Source of the DNA: CBDDIP01 sp965279405
Lineage (GTDB): Bacteria > Actinomycetota > Acidimicrobiia > Acidimicrobiales > Ilumatobacteraceae
Direction of reading: 5' to 3'
NCBI GenBank assembly: GCA_965279405.1
Contig: OZ257157.1
Location: forward strand, 3,658,001 to 3,722,000
Length of the DNA stretch: 64,000 bases
Part shown: one piece after another, positions 15,479-23,780 of the stretch
How positions within the stretch are numbered: the first letter of the stretch is position 1
How the letters are laid out: every line of letters starts with the position of its first letter
Notes under the pieces: generated by a model
What the model was told of the DNA's origin: nothing
The model's database searches: none
The model's input: only the letters and a program-made list of their open reading frames with translations
Made by a program: the position numbers and the translations under genes

Positions 15479-18400
15479 TCACCCGAGCCGCTCGTCGAGG
15501 CGCGAGCGGTGCTGCAGCTTCACCTCGTACATCGCCTCGTCGGCCCGACTGAGCACGCTGCTTGCGGTGTCGCCGACTTGACCGCGAACCAGCCCGCAAC
15601 TGGCTCGCGCATCGAACATCTCTGCCCGACCGTCGACGTACGGGCGCAGGTCGAGGGTGAAGGTGGAGGCGACGCGAAGGCGTTCGAGCCAGTCCTGGTC
15701 CGCGGCGACCGACGGCTCCGTCGTGGCGATGCGAACCAGCGCGAACTCGTCGCCGCCGATGCGGGCGACCATGTCGTCGTCGCGGCAGCTCGCTGCCAGT
15801 CGTTGGGCCATCTGCGTGAGCAGTGCGTCGCCGGCGGGGTGTCCGTACGTGTCGTTGATCAGCTTGAGACGATCGAGGTCGACGAAGGCCACCGACACAC
15901 GCGCCGGATCGGTGCGCAACGCCTGATCCAGGAACGGCACCAGCTGGTGCCGGTTGGCGAGCCCGGTGAGCTGGTCGTGCAGTGCCTGGTGGCGCAGCAA
16001 CGACTCGACCTCGCGCTGGCTCGTCACGTCCTGCATGGCCACGACGGCGCCGATCACCTTGCCCGACGGGTCCCGCAACTGCTGCCCGTTGCAGCGCACG
16101 ATGCGCGGTGGCCGCCGCGGCGGAGCGATGAGGATCTCGACGTCCTCGACGCGCTCGCCCTGCAGCGCTCGGTACAACGGCAGCTCGTCCATCGTCAGGC
16201 GGCGCCGACCGTCGACGGTGAGCAGGTCGTAGATCTCCGCCCACGTGCTGGCGTGCACCGGTCGACCCGGCAGGTCGTGCAGCCGGCGGGCACCGAGGTT
16301 GAACACCGTCATCACCCCGAACTCGTCGCACGCGATCACTCCGTCGGACAGGTTGTCGAGCGTGCTCTCGATGAACTCACGCTGACGCGCCACCTGCTCG
16401 AGCGCGGCGTGACGGTCGCTGACGTCGCGCACGGTGACGAGGATCGCATCGATGCCTGGCACGCCGATCAACGAGTTGGCGACCAGCTCGACGTTCAGCC
16501 AGGAACCGTCGGCATGCGCAGCGCGCAGCTGGTGCGGGATGTGCGCACCCGGCGTCGTGGCCGTCTCCTCCAACGCCCGGATCGCATCGGGCAGGTCGTC
16601 GGGGTGCACGAGGTCGAGCCCGCTCCGGCCGAGCCACTCCGACGGTTCGTGGCCGAGCATCGATCGCGCCGCGGGGTTGGCGTATCGGATCGTCGCGTCC
16701 GCGCCGAGCACCAGCACGACGTCGGACGTCCACTCCACCAACGTCCCCCACGGTGTCGCCGGCGCACCGGCCACGTCGATCGGCTGGTGGGCGTGCAGCA
16801 GCTCGGTCAGCTCCAGGCTGCGGCGCCGGCTGTCCAGTAGCGCTGCGGCCTGGTCGGCCAGCATCGACAGCAGCTCGGCCTGCTCGGTGGTGAGCTGGCG
16901 AGGAACGTCGTCGAGCACGCACAGCGTGCCGAGCGGCAGGTGCTCGCGACTGAAGATCGCCGCTCCCGCGTAGAAGCGGATGTGCGGGTCGCCGACGACG
17001 AGGGGGTTCGTCGCGAACCGCGCGTCGAGGCGAGCGTCGGGGACGACGAACGGCTGGTCCGGTTGGACGATCGCGTGCGCACAGAAGGCGATGTCCCGTT
17101 CCGTCTCGTGGAGATCGATGCCGACCCGAGCCTTGAACCACTGGCGATCGGAGTCGACCAACGAGACGAGCGCCATCGGCGAGTCGAGGAGCTTGGCGGC
17201 CAGCTCGACGAGGCGATCGAATGCGACCTCTGCCGCGGAATCGAGCACGCGACAGGCCTCGAGTGCAGCGATGCGCGAGGCCTCGTTGGCGGGCATCGGC
17301 GCCGGGCGGGTGATCTGCGCCGCGTCCAGGTTGCGATGCAGGGCCGCGAGCTCTCGAATCGGCACGGCGTGCCCGAACAACCACCCCTGCGCCAGCCGGC
17401 AGCTGAGCGCGATGAGCTGGGCGCGCTGCGACTCGGTCTCGACTCCCTCTGCGATCACCTGCAGGCCGAGCTCCCGTCCGAGGTTGACGACCGATCGAAC
17501 GATCGCCGTGTCGCTGCCGTCGACACCGAGGCCGCTGATGAAGCTGCGGTCGATCTTCACGGCGTCGATGGGCAGGCGTGTGAGGTACTGCAGCGTCGCG
17601 TACCCCGTGCCGAAGTCGTCGATCACGAGGTGGACGCCGAGCTGGTGCAGTGCGCGCAGCGGTGGGAGCGCGTCATCGTCGACGAGCGTCCCTTCGGTGA
17701 CCTCCAGCCACAGGCGCTCCGGTGGCATGCCCGTGTCGGCGAGCAACGCCGCCACCCGTCGGGGCAGCAGGGGGTCGCGCAGCTGCGCCGCCGAGAGGTT
17801 CACCGTCAGGCCGATGTCGTCGGCGCCGCGGGCGATGCTCATCACCTCGGTGCACGCCGTGCGCAGCACCCACTCGCCGAGCTCGTGGATCGCGCCCGAT
17901 CGCTCGGCGAGCGGGATGAATTGCACCGGTGGCACGACGCCGCGTTCCGGGTGCGTCCAGCGCGACAGCGCCTCGATCTTGCGCAGCCGTCCTGAGCTGA
18001 GCTCGACGATCGGTTGGTAGGCAACCGTCAGGTCGCCGTCCTGGATGGCGCGATGTACGTCGGCGCTGAACGAGGCGTCGTCGTGCCAGCCACCGGCTTC
18101 CGTCGTCGGGTCGTAGAAGCACAGCCGCCGTCCACCCTTGCTCTCGGCCTCGCGCAGCGCCCGCTCGGCCTGTTCGTAGAGTCGATCTGCGCCATCGCGT
18201 GTCGGCCCCCAGGCCGCGCCGAGGCTGGCGGAGACGGCAACCAGCGTGCCGTCGAGGTCCATGGGTTCGTTGACCAGCCGTTCCAGGCGCCCGGCGAGAG
18301 CCTTGGCTTCTGCGCCGTCGCCGACGCGGCCGAGCAGGGCGAACCGGTCGGCGCCCACCCGCGCGAGCACGTCGTCGGCTCGGACTGCCTCGCCGAATCG

Positions 18401-19681
18401 CGTCGCCAACTCGATCAGGACGGCATCGCCGGCGCCGTGGCCGAGGCGGGCGTTCACCTCGCTGAAGTGGTCGAGATCGAGCAGGACGACCACGCTCGTG
18501 TCGGTGCGTGGCGTCTGCGCCAGTGCCGCCATCATCGCCGGTCGCGACGCCAGCCCGGTCAGCTCGTCTCGTGTCGCCGGTCCGGTGGCGTCGACCGTCA
18601 GCCGGTTCACCAGCACGATGCCGGCGATGTCGCCGTGCTGATCGCGGAGCAGCGAGGTGACGACCTCGATCGGCAACGTGTGCCCGTCGCGGTGACGGTG
18701 GAGCACCGAGCCCTGCCAATGACCGGTGACGAAGAGCGCGTCGATGGCGGCCGGTCGGTCGTGGCCTGGCTGTGCGTCGCCAACGACGTCCTCGATGCGT
18801 CGTCCGATCGCCTGTTCGGCCGTCCATCCGTACAGCTCCGTCGCGCCCTGGTTCCACGACTCGACACGGAACCGGGCATCGGTGCAGATGATCGCGTCGC
18901 GAACGGCACGCTCGAGCTCGTGGCGAACCGCTTCGTGCGGGGTCGCAGGTGCCCCGGGGCGGTCGTCGCGAAGGATCACCTGCACGGCCCCGATGCCGGC
19001 CCAATCGACCAGGCCGATCGTGGCGTGCACCGGCACGACGTCACCCTGCAGGCGCCGAAGGCGCAACGGCAGCTCACCGTTGGCGTCGCGGTCTCGACTC
19101 AACCGTCGTCGCAGGTCGTCCAGCGCCGGCCGATCATCGGGTCGGATGAACGTCGAGATGGCCACGCCGATGATGTCCGCGTTGTGGCTGGCGCCCACGA
19201 TCTCGCACGCTCTCCGGTTGGCGTAGAGCACTCGCTGCCCGTCGTGCAGCAGCACCCCGTCGCCAGCGTTCTCGGCCAGCATGGTGAAGCGACGCTCCGC
19301 CTCCGCCAGCCGCCGATCGCGCGCGGCTTCGCCGGTCTGCGGGATCAGCACCAGCAGCCAGCGCTGGTGGCCGGCGGTGCTCACCGATCGGCGGCGCAGC
19401 ACGTGCATCTCGTGTGTCGTCGCATCGACGCCGCGCAGCACCACCGTCGCCGGCCCCGCCGGGCCACTGAGCTCCCACGCGGCGAGCAGGTCGTCGAGGT
19501 CGTCGACGATGGCGATCGTCGGGGGCGAGTCGGCGAGCATGCGATGCGTGCGGTCGCCGAGCAGGCTCGACAGCGAGGGGCTCATCCACGCCACCCGTCG
19601 GCGGTCGACATCGACGAGCAACGAGTAGATCTCGTCGTCTGCCGATCCGGGCGCAGACGCGCCGGTGGAGCCACCTGTCAC
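15479..19681 (-). CDS. PAS/GAF protein with two GGDEF and one EAL domain
   Basis: A 1400-residue cytosolic-looking protein that should make or break cyclic di-GMP. The order by sequence is PAS (about 125-245), PAS (about 255-365), degenerate GGDEF (GADRF at 443-447), EAL (about 555-795), GAF (about 825-970), PAS (about 1000-1110), PAS (about 1115-1230) and an intact GGDEF (1309-1313). The EAL domain has the usual set: Glu570 in IEALSRW, NLSAAQL, EVTEGTL, IDDFGTGYATL, KIDRSF and AEGVETE, so it should be an active phosphodiesterase. Both GGDEF domains carry an RxxD inhibitory site five residues upstream. The start is GTG 19681. Stands alone in its own transcription unit. Confidence 0.92.
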   Translation of the reverse strand: MTGGSTGASAPGSADDEIYSLLVDVDRRRVAWMSPSLSSLLGDRTHRMLADSPPTIAIVDDLDDLLAAWELSGPAGPATVVLRGVDATTHEMHVLRRRSVSTAGHQRWLLVLIPQTGEAARDRRLAEAERRFTMLAENAGDGVLLHDGQRVLYANRRACEIVGASHNADIIGVAISTFIRPDDRPALDDLRRRLSRDRDANGELPLRLRRLQGDVVPVHATIGLVDWAGIGAVQVILRDDRPGAPATPHEAVRHELERAVRDAIICTDARFRVESWNQGATELYGWTAEQAIGRRIEDVVGDAQPGHDRPAAIDALFVTGHWQGSVLHRHRDGHTLPIEVVTSLLRDQHGDIAGIVLVNRLTVDATGPATRDELTGLASRPAMMAALAQTPRTDTSVVVLLDLDHFSEVNARLGHGAGDAVLIELATRFGEAVRADDVLARVGADRFALLGRVGDGAEAKALAGRLERLVNEPMDLDGTLVAVSASLGAAWGPTRDGADRLYEQAERALREAESKGGRRLCFYDPTTEAGGWHDDASFSADVHRAIQDGDLTVAYQPIVELSSGRLRKIEALSRWTHPERGVVPPVQFIPLAERSGAIHELGEWVLRTACTEVMSIARGADDIGLTVNLSAAQLRDPLLPRRVAALLADTGMPPERLWLEVTEGTLVDDDALPPLRALHQLGVHLVIDDFGTGYATLQYLTRLPIDAVKIDRSFISGLGVDGSDTAIVRSVVNLGRELGLQVIAEGVETESQRAQLIALSCRLAQGWLFGHAVPIRELAALHRNLDAAQITRPAPMPANEASRIAALEACRVLDSAAEVAFDRLVELAAKLLDSPMALVSLVDSDRQWFKARVGIDLHETERDIAFCAHAIVQPDQPFVVPDARLDARFATNPLVVGDPHIRFYAGAAIFSREHLPLGTLCVLDDVPRQLTTEQAELLSMLADQAAALLDSRRRSLELTELLHAHQPIDVAGAPATPWGTLVEWTSDVVLVLGADATIRYANPAARSMLGHEPSEWLGRSGLDLVHPDDLPDAIRALEETATTPGAHIPHQLRAAHADGSWLNVELVANSLIGVPGIDAILVTVRDVSDRHAALEQVARQREFIESTLDNLSDGVIACDEFGVMTVFNLGARRLHDLPGRPVHASTWAEIYDLLTVDGRRRLTMDELPLYRALQGERVEDVEILIAPPRRPPRIVRCNGQQLRDPSGKVIGAVVAMQDVTSQREVESLLRHQALHDQLTGLANRHQLVPFLDQALRTDPARVSVAFVDLDRLKLINDTYGHPAGDALLTQMAQRLAASCRDDDMVARIGGDEFALVRIATTEPSVAADQDWLERLRVASTFTLDLRPYVDGRAEMFDARASCGLVRGQVGDTASSVLSRADEAMYEVKLQHRSRLDERLG

Positions 19682-19788
19682 CTTGGAGGTATCGGCACAC
19701 GGGGGAGAGATCGTGAGCGTTTCAGCTCGGCCGGACGAGCGTCACACCGGTACCGTCACCAGCAGACGAACGCACTGGGGGTGCTGTC

Positions 19789-20283
19789 ATGGACTGCAAG
19801 CCGACCTATCTGGGCCTGTTGAACGCAATCGCGGTCGGCGAAGCCGGGGGTGAAGCGTTGTTCGCGGCCTGGTGCGGCGCGACCACCAGCGACGACGTGC
19901 GCGGCGTCCTGCGCACCGTTGCGCACCGCGAAGCCGAGCACGCCCGCAGCTTCGCCAAGCGCATCGACGAGCTCGGCTTCACCGTCCGACCGCGCGAGGA
20001 GCCCGGCCTGGCCGACCGCATGGCGATCGCCGCGTCGACGATGCTCACCGATCGTCAGAAGTTCGAACGCCTCGGGTTCTCCAAGGAGCCCAAGCCGGGC
20101 CCGGACTTCTTCACCCGCTTCTTCGAGGACACCAGCATGGACATCGAGACGGGCACCCTCATGGGCCGCTACATCTCCGAGGAGCGCGACACCGGCCGCC
20201 GTCTGCGTGCGTGCTACGCCGCGCTGTGCGCAGCCGACGCCCCGGCACCGAAGGCCAGCGCGAAGAAGTCGAAGAAGAAGTAG
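19789..20283 (+). CDS. Ferritin-like protein, probable
   Basis: A 164-residue helical protein with spaced acidic/His residues of a ferritin-like four-helix bundle: GEAGGEALF in the first helix, EAEHARSF (an ExxH) in the second, and DIETGTLMGRYISEERDTG later. The second ExxH is not intact (EERD), so a full di-iron site is doubtful. It ends in a Lys-rich tail (KASAKKSKKK) that could contact nucleic acid. ATG 19789 follows a 107-bp gap after the divergent cyclic-di-GMP gene. I do not recognise a named family. Confidence 0.65.
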   Translation: MDCKPTYLGLLNAIAVGEAGGEALFAAWCGATTSDDVRGVLRTVAHREAEHARSFAKRIDELGFTVRPREEPGLADRMAIAASTMLTDRQKFERLGFSKEPKPGPDFFTRFFEDTSMDIETGTLMGRYISEERDTGRRLRACYAALCAADAPAPKASAKKSKKK

Positions 20284-20305
20284 CGCCGGAGCGCGATCAG
20301 CGCGA

Positions 20306-20869
20306 TCAGCGCGCCGGATCGAAGAACTGACGGATCAACGGCTCGTAGTGCTCCAGCGGGTTGCTGGTGTACGTGGCGTCGAACGCCGTCTGGTCGTACA
20401 GCGCGCAGAACTCTTCGGTGTGGTCGTAGTGCGGCGAGTCGGCGTACTGGTCGCGCGTGTTGCGGTCCATGCCGAGGTGGTGCCAGAAGTAGTAGCCCTG
20501 GAAGATGCCGTGGTGGGCGACCATCCACCAGTTGGCCTCGGAGACGACCGGCTTGACGATGATCGCACCGATGTCCGGGTGGTGCATCCCGGGAGCCAGC
20601 GTGTCGCCGATGTCGTGCAGCAGCGCGCACAGGACGTACTGGTCGTCGCGACCAGCGCGCTCGGCGCGGGTGGCGGTCTGCAGGCTGTGCTCCAGACGGG
20701 TGACGGGGAACCCGCCGTGGTCGCGGCCGAGGAGGCGCAGCTGCTCGATGATGTTGGCGGCGGCGAGTGACTGGGTCTCCGCCGACTGCTCGGCGATCAC
20801 CATCCAGTCCTCCTTCGTCGACTCCTCGAAGCTGGTGAACGAAGTGGAGCGGTGCTCGATGATGCTCAC
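20306..20869 (-). CDS. HD-domain protein, PhnZ/MIOX-like
   Basis: A 187-residue HD-superfamily protein with His61 (EHSLQTATRAERAG), His85-Asp86 (CALLHDIGDTL), His96/97 and the VAHHGIFQGYYFWHH block. This matches the HD-type mixed-valence di-iron oxygenases (PhnZ, TmpB, distantly myo-inositol oxygenase) better than HD phosphodiesterases. Those enzymes cleave C-P or C-C bonds using O2. GTG 20869 has a good GGGA ribosome site; an upstream ATG at 20896 is possible. No phosphonate genes lie nearby, so the substrate is open. Confidence 0.78.
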   Translation of the reverse strand: MSIIEHRSTSFTSFEESTKEDWMVIAEQSAETQSLAAANIIEQLRLLGRDHGGFPVTRLEHSLQTATRAERAGRDDQYVLCALLHDIGDTLAPGMHHPDIGAIIVKPVVSEANWWMVAHHGIFQGYYFWHHLGMDRNTRDQYADSPHYDHTEEFCALYDQTAFDATYTSNPLEHYEPLIRQFFDPAR

Positions 20870-21040
20870 GGTGGTCCCTTCCCGTCGCGCTGCCACTGAT
20901 CGACGTCGACGCTGGTGCGATCGTACCGAATGCTGAACGTCGTATCAGGCTCGAACGTTCGCGCTCTGTGGGGCTGTGATGGATGAGCAGCGACGGCCGA
21001 GCAACCCGTCGTGACGAGGCAGCCACCTAGAGTCGGCGTC

Positions 21041-21640
21041 GTGAACGACGAGCAACCTGCAGCGACGTGGTCGCTGACCGAGCTCGTCGCCGCGGCCCTC
21101 GCTGGTGACGCCACGGCATGGCAGCTGCTCGTCCGTCGCCTGGAACGAGTGGTCTGGAAGGCCGTGAACATGATGACAACCGACAACGAAGTGCGCGACG
21201 ACGCCTTCGCAGCCACGTGGCTGCGCCTCACCGAACGCCTGGGCAGCGTTCGAGAGCCGGAGAAGTTGCCCGGTTGGTTGGCCACCACGGCCACCAACGA
21301 GGTGCGCACGATCGTGCGCCATCGAAGCCGCCAGCACGTCTCGATCGACGCCGCTGCGCCTGCCGACCTGTTCCGCGACCTCCTGGGCGGCGGCGACCAC
21401 GACCGCGATCTCGTACGGTCCGAAGCCAGCACCGCAGTGCGCCAGGCGTTCCTCCAGCTCGACGAGGACTGTCGCCAGATCCTCACCGTGCTGGTGCTCA
21501 CCGACCCGGCGCCGTCGTACCGCGAAGCCAGTGAGATGCTCGCCCGCCCGATCGGCGCCCTCGGGCCGTCGCGGGGTCGATGCCTCGAGAAGCTCCGTGC
21601 GCTTCCCGCCGTGCAGCAGATGGTGAACGACCGTGACTGA
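21041..21640 (+). CDS. Sigma-70 family RNA polymerase sigma factor
   Basis: A 199-residue sigma factor of ECF type. Region 2 reads ATAWQLLVRRLERVVWKAV, RDDAFAATWLRLTERLG and LPGWLATTATNEVR; region 4 reads LDEDCRQILTVLVLTD and YREASEMLARPIGALGPSRGRCLEKLR. GTG 21041 is used; GTG 21011 is also in frame. Its last 8 bp overlap the 153-residue gene, so the two are coupled. The pair converges on a subtilase gene whose divergent neighbour is a TPR-CHAT protease. I infer that the sigma factor controls or is controlled by that protease set. Confidence 0.9.
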   Translation: MNDEQPAATWSLTELVAAALAGDATAWQLLVRRLERVVWKAVNMMTTDNEVRDDAFAATWLRLTERLGSVREPEKLPGWLATTATNEVRTIVRHRSRQHVSIDAAAPADLFRDLLGGGDHDRDLVRSEASTAVRQAFLQLDEDCRQILTVLVLTDPAPSYREASEMLARPIGALGPSRGRCLEKLRALPAVQQMVNDRD

Positions 21641-22094
21641 CGCTCGCACCCCTGACTCCGGCGGCCCCTCCGACGACCAGGTGCTCGCCGCGATCGCCGC
21701 AGCCTTCGACGCCGACCTGCCGCCGCTGCCTGCTCACTTGCAGCGCTTCGCCGCCGAGGCGTTCCAATGGCGCTCGATCGACGACGAGCTGGCCCTCGTC
21801 ACCTTCGACGGCGCCGTCGACGATCTCGTCGGCGCCCGTGGATCCGGTACGGCGCTGGCAGTCCGCTTCGAGGCCCGAGGCATCGCCGTCGAGGTGGCTC
21901 GTACCGGATCGTCGATGGTCATCGCCGTCGAACCCGAAGGCACCTACCGCTGCACGGTCGACGGCCCCGACGTCGCCATCGAAGCAGACACCGACACCGA
22001 CGGCGCACTCGTCACCGGGCCCGTCCCGCTGCCACTGCGCGTCACCATCCACACCGACCACGGCCGCGTCGTCGGGCCCTGGATCACTGGCTAG
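21633..22094 (+). CDS. Small protein coupled to sigma factor, unknown
   Basis: A 153-residue acidic soluble protein with no transmembrane helix and no known motif. An N-terminal helical stretch (DDQVLAAIAAAFDADLPPLP and LQRFAAEAFQW) is followed by a beta-rich region (VAVEVARTGSSM-like strands through PLPLRVTIHTDHGRVVGPW). The GTG start lies 8 bp inside the sigma gene, the usual place for a regulator of that sigma factor. It could be an anti-sigma factor or the protein substrate of the neighbouring CHAT or subtilase protease; both are inference. I do not recognise the family. Confidence 0.75.
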   Translation: MTDARTPDSGGPSDDQVLAAIAAAFDADLPPLPAHLQRFAAEAFQWRSIDDELALVTFDGAVDDLVGARGSGTALAVRFEARGIAVEVARTGSSMVIAVEPEGTYRCTVDGPDVAIEADTDTDGALVTGPVPLPLRVTIHTDHGRVVGPWITG

Positions 22095-22103
22095 ACCGTT
22101 CAC

Positions 22104-22162
22104 CTCGGGCTCGCTGCGCTCGCCTGCCGAGCTCGCTCGCTGCGCTCGCTCACCCCGAACTC
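22104..22162. repeat. 52-bp repeat at convergent gene ends, copy A
   Basis: CTCGGGCTCGCTGCGCTCGC opens a stretch that is identical for about 52 bases to 62896-62947. It is rich in GCTCGCTGCGCTCGC direct copies around a central GAGCTC. It sits between the 3' ends of the small sigma-linked gene and the subtilase gene. The other copy also lies between convergent 3' ends. Confidence 0.85.
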
Positions 22163-22190
22163 GAGCGGTCGCTGCGGCGAGCACCGGGAT

Positions 22191-23720
22191 CTACGTCACG
22201 TTGACGACGGTGCCGAGCCAGGGGTAGCGGTAGAGCTCGGGACGCTCGAGGAGCCAGCGTGCGCTGGCGCCGATGCGCGGCGTGCCGGCGCTGGTCATCC
22301 ACTCCCAGGCGATCTGTGCGGCGACCGCCGGTGCGGCGAACGAGGTGCCGCTCCAGCGGGCCCAGCCGTGGAAGTCGTCGTCCTCGTCGGACGCACCGGT
22401 CTGCGCGGTGAGATCGAAGAACGTGCTCGCCACGTCGACACCGGGCGCACACGCGTCCACCCACGGCCCGTAGTTGGTGAACGACGCCGGGCCGTCGGGG
22501 CCGAGCGCGCCGACGGAGACCACGGACTCGAACGTTGCCGGCCAGGTCGGTCGGCAGGACGCGTCGTTGCCCGCTGCTGCGACGAAGATCACTCGCTCGT
22601 CGATCAGCGACGACGTGCCGAGATCGTCTGCTTCGCGATACGCCATCTGGATGCGTGAGATCGCCTGGGACAGGGCGATGGGCGGATCGTCGTCCTCGCA
22701 GTAGCCGCTGAACGACATCGAGACGACATCGAACGGCGGATCGGCGCCCGGCTCGTTGTCGAGTCCGAAACGGGTCGACAACGCTTGGGCCACGCGCACG
22801 TCGTCGGTGTCGCCGTGCGAGGTGAGCGTGCGATCGACCGTGATCGCAGCCCCTGGGGCAAGCCGGGCGATGATCCCGGCGATGAAGGTCCCGTGCCCGG
22901 CGAACGGATCGAGTGACAGGTTGTGGTCGTCGTCCCAGGGCTCGGCGTCGCTGCTGGCGGTGACTGCCACCAGGCGCTCGATGGCCTTGGTCGCGTCGTT
23001 GCTCGTCGGCGGGTTGCCGCCGCTGGCGTCAGCGGGGCGAAGGTCCTTCGAGCACCCGGTGTCGAGCACGAGCACCTTGCACGAGGTGCCGGTGGCGACG
23101 CGGGTGCTCAGCTCGTCGGTCGGGCAGCTGATCGGCTTGGCCGTGTTCACCTGCGGAGCGCGCAGCTGCGTGTGCCACGGGCCGCACGCCGGCTCGCACC
23201 CGCACTGGCAGCCGCCGGGGTTGGGGAAGGCACCGGGGTTGGGGAAGGCACCGGGGTTGGGGAAGGCACCGGGGTTGGGGAAGGCACCGGGGTTGGGGAA
23301 GGCACCGGGGTTGGGGAACGCGCCCGGGTTGGGGAACGCGCCCGGGTTGGGGAGCGCGCCGGGGTTGGGAGCGACGTGGGGGTGGGAGGCGGCGAAGAAC
23401 ACGTGGTTCGGGCGGGCTGGAAAGCCGTGGCCGCGCAGCCGCTTGGCCAGCTCGAGCGGGTTCGGAACGCCACGCACCAGGATCAGATCGAGCTCGCGCA
23501 GCTGGCCGGGGAACACCGGCGTCACCGCGTCGTCGAGGGTGCCCGCGCCGAGCTCGCCGGCAAGGAAGGGCAGAGCCCCACGTGTGGTGATCAGCTGGTT
23601 CGGGCGATACGCAAACGCGCGTCCGCTGGTGTCGGTGCGAAACTGCACGCGTGCATCCCACGGTCCGCTGTCGCGGCGCTCGGCGTACCGGTCCGGCTCA
23701 CGGTTCTTGCCCACCACCAT
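22191..23720 (-). CDS. Subtilisin-like S8 peptidase, cytosolic-type
   Basis: A 509-residue S8 serine peptidase. The triad is readable: Asp in VLVLDTGCS, His in GHGTFIAGI, Ser in SGTSFAAPAVAA; the oxyanion Asn is in AAAGNDAS. ATG 23720 follows an AGGAGGG ribosome site. There is no signal peptide, so it should act in the cytosol. An N-terminal domain (to about residue 115, with RPNHVFFAA) precedes a run of about nine NPGAxP units and a Cys-rich patch (GGCQCGCEPACG). The gene is divergent from the TPR-CHAT protease (60 bp apart) and converges on the sigma/small-protein pair. It may process, or be processed by, those partners. Confidence 0.92.
   Translation of the reverse strand: MVVGKNREPDRYAERRDSGPWDARVQFRTDTSGRAFAYRPNQLITTRGALPFLAGELGAGTLDDAVTPVFPGQLRELDLILVRGVPNPLELAKRLRGHGFPARPNHVFFAASHPHVAPNPGALPNPGAFPNPGAFPNPGAFPNPGAFPNPGAFPNPGAFPNPGAFPNPGGCQCGCEPACGPWHTQLRAPQVNTAKPISCPTDELSTRVATGTSCKVLVLDTGCSKDLRPADASGGNPPTSNDATKAIERLVAVTASSDAEPWDDDHNLSLDPFAGHGTFIAGIIARLAPGAAITVDRTLTSHGDTDDVRVAQALSTRFGLDNEPGADPPFDVVSMSFSGYCEDDDPPIALSQAISRIQMAYREADDLGTSSLIDERVIFVAAAGNDASCRPTWPATFESVVSVGALGPDGPASFTNYGPWVDACAPGVDVASTFFDLTAQTGASDEDDDFHGWARWSGTSFAAPAVAAQIAWEWMTSAGTPRIGASARWLLERPELYRYPWLGTVVNVT
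23218..23370. repeat. 18-bp tandem repeats encoding NPGAxP
   Basis: An 18-bp unit (reverse strand, encoding Asn-Pro-Gly-Ala-Phe/Leu-Pro) is repeated about eight times inside the subtilase gene. The five copies toward the C-terminal side are identical at DNA level and the outer ones carry a few substitutions, so the array seems recently expanded. It links the N-terminal domain to the peptidase domain. Confidence 0.9.
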
Positions 23721-23763
23721 GGATCGACCCTCCTGCATGCGCCTGAATCGCAGCCCAGAGCTT

Positions 23764-23779
23764 GCCACAGAGATGTGGC
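23764..23779. promoter_or_regulatory. Perfect stem-loop just before CHAT start codon
   Basis: GCCACA-GAGA-TGTGGC forms a 6-bp stem with a GAGA (GNRA-type) tetraloop, ending one base before ATG 23781. No Shine-Dalgarno sequence is visible in this position. It may be an operator in the 60-bp divergent promoter region, or an RNA hairpin that limits CHAT translation. Confidence 0.5.
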
Positions 23780-23780
23780 G

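Noticed and set aside
14318..16840. Long forward open frame over the DUF1537 kinase and the cyclic-di-GMP gene
   Set aside because: It lies antisense to two genes with strong family motifs and arises from the high GC at third codon positions. Its translation is Arg- and His-rich without any known fold.
20952..20961. CGAACGTTCG palindrome as a LexA box
   Set aside because: Actinobacterial SOS boxes are TCGAAC with a longer spaced half-site; this is a short 10-bp palindrome with no SOS gene next to it.
22104..22162. Peptide frames such as RAQRASSAGERSEPE from the 52-bp repeat
   Set aside because: The sequence is a repeated non-coding element at convergent gene ends, so conserved peptide-like frames only reflect DNA repetition.
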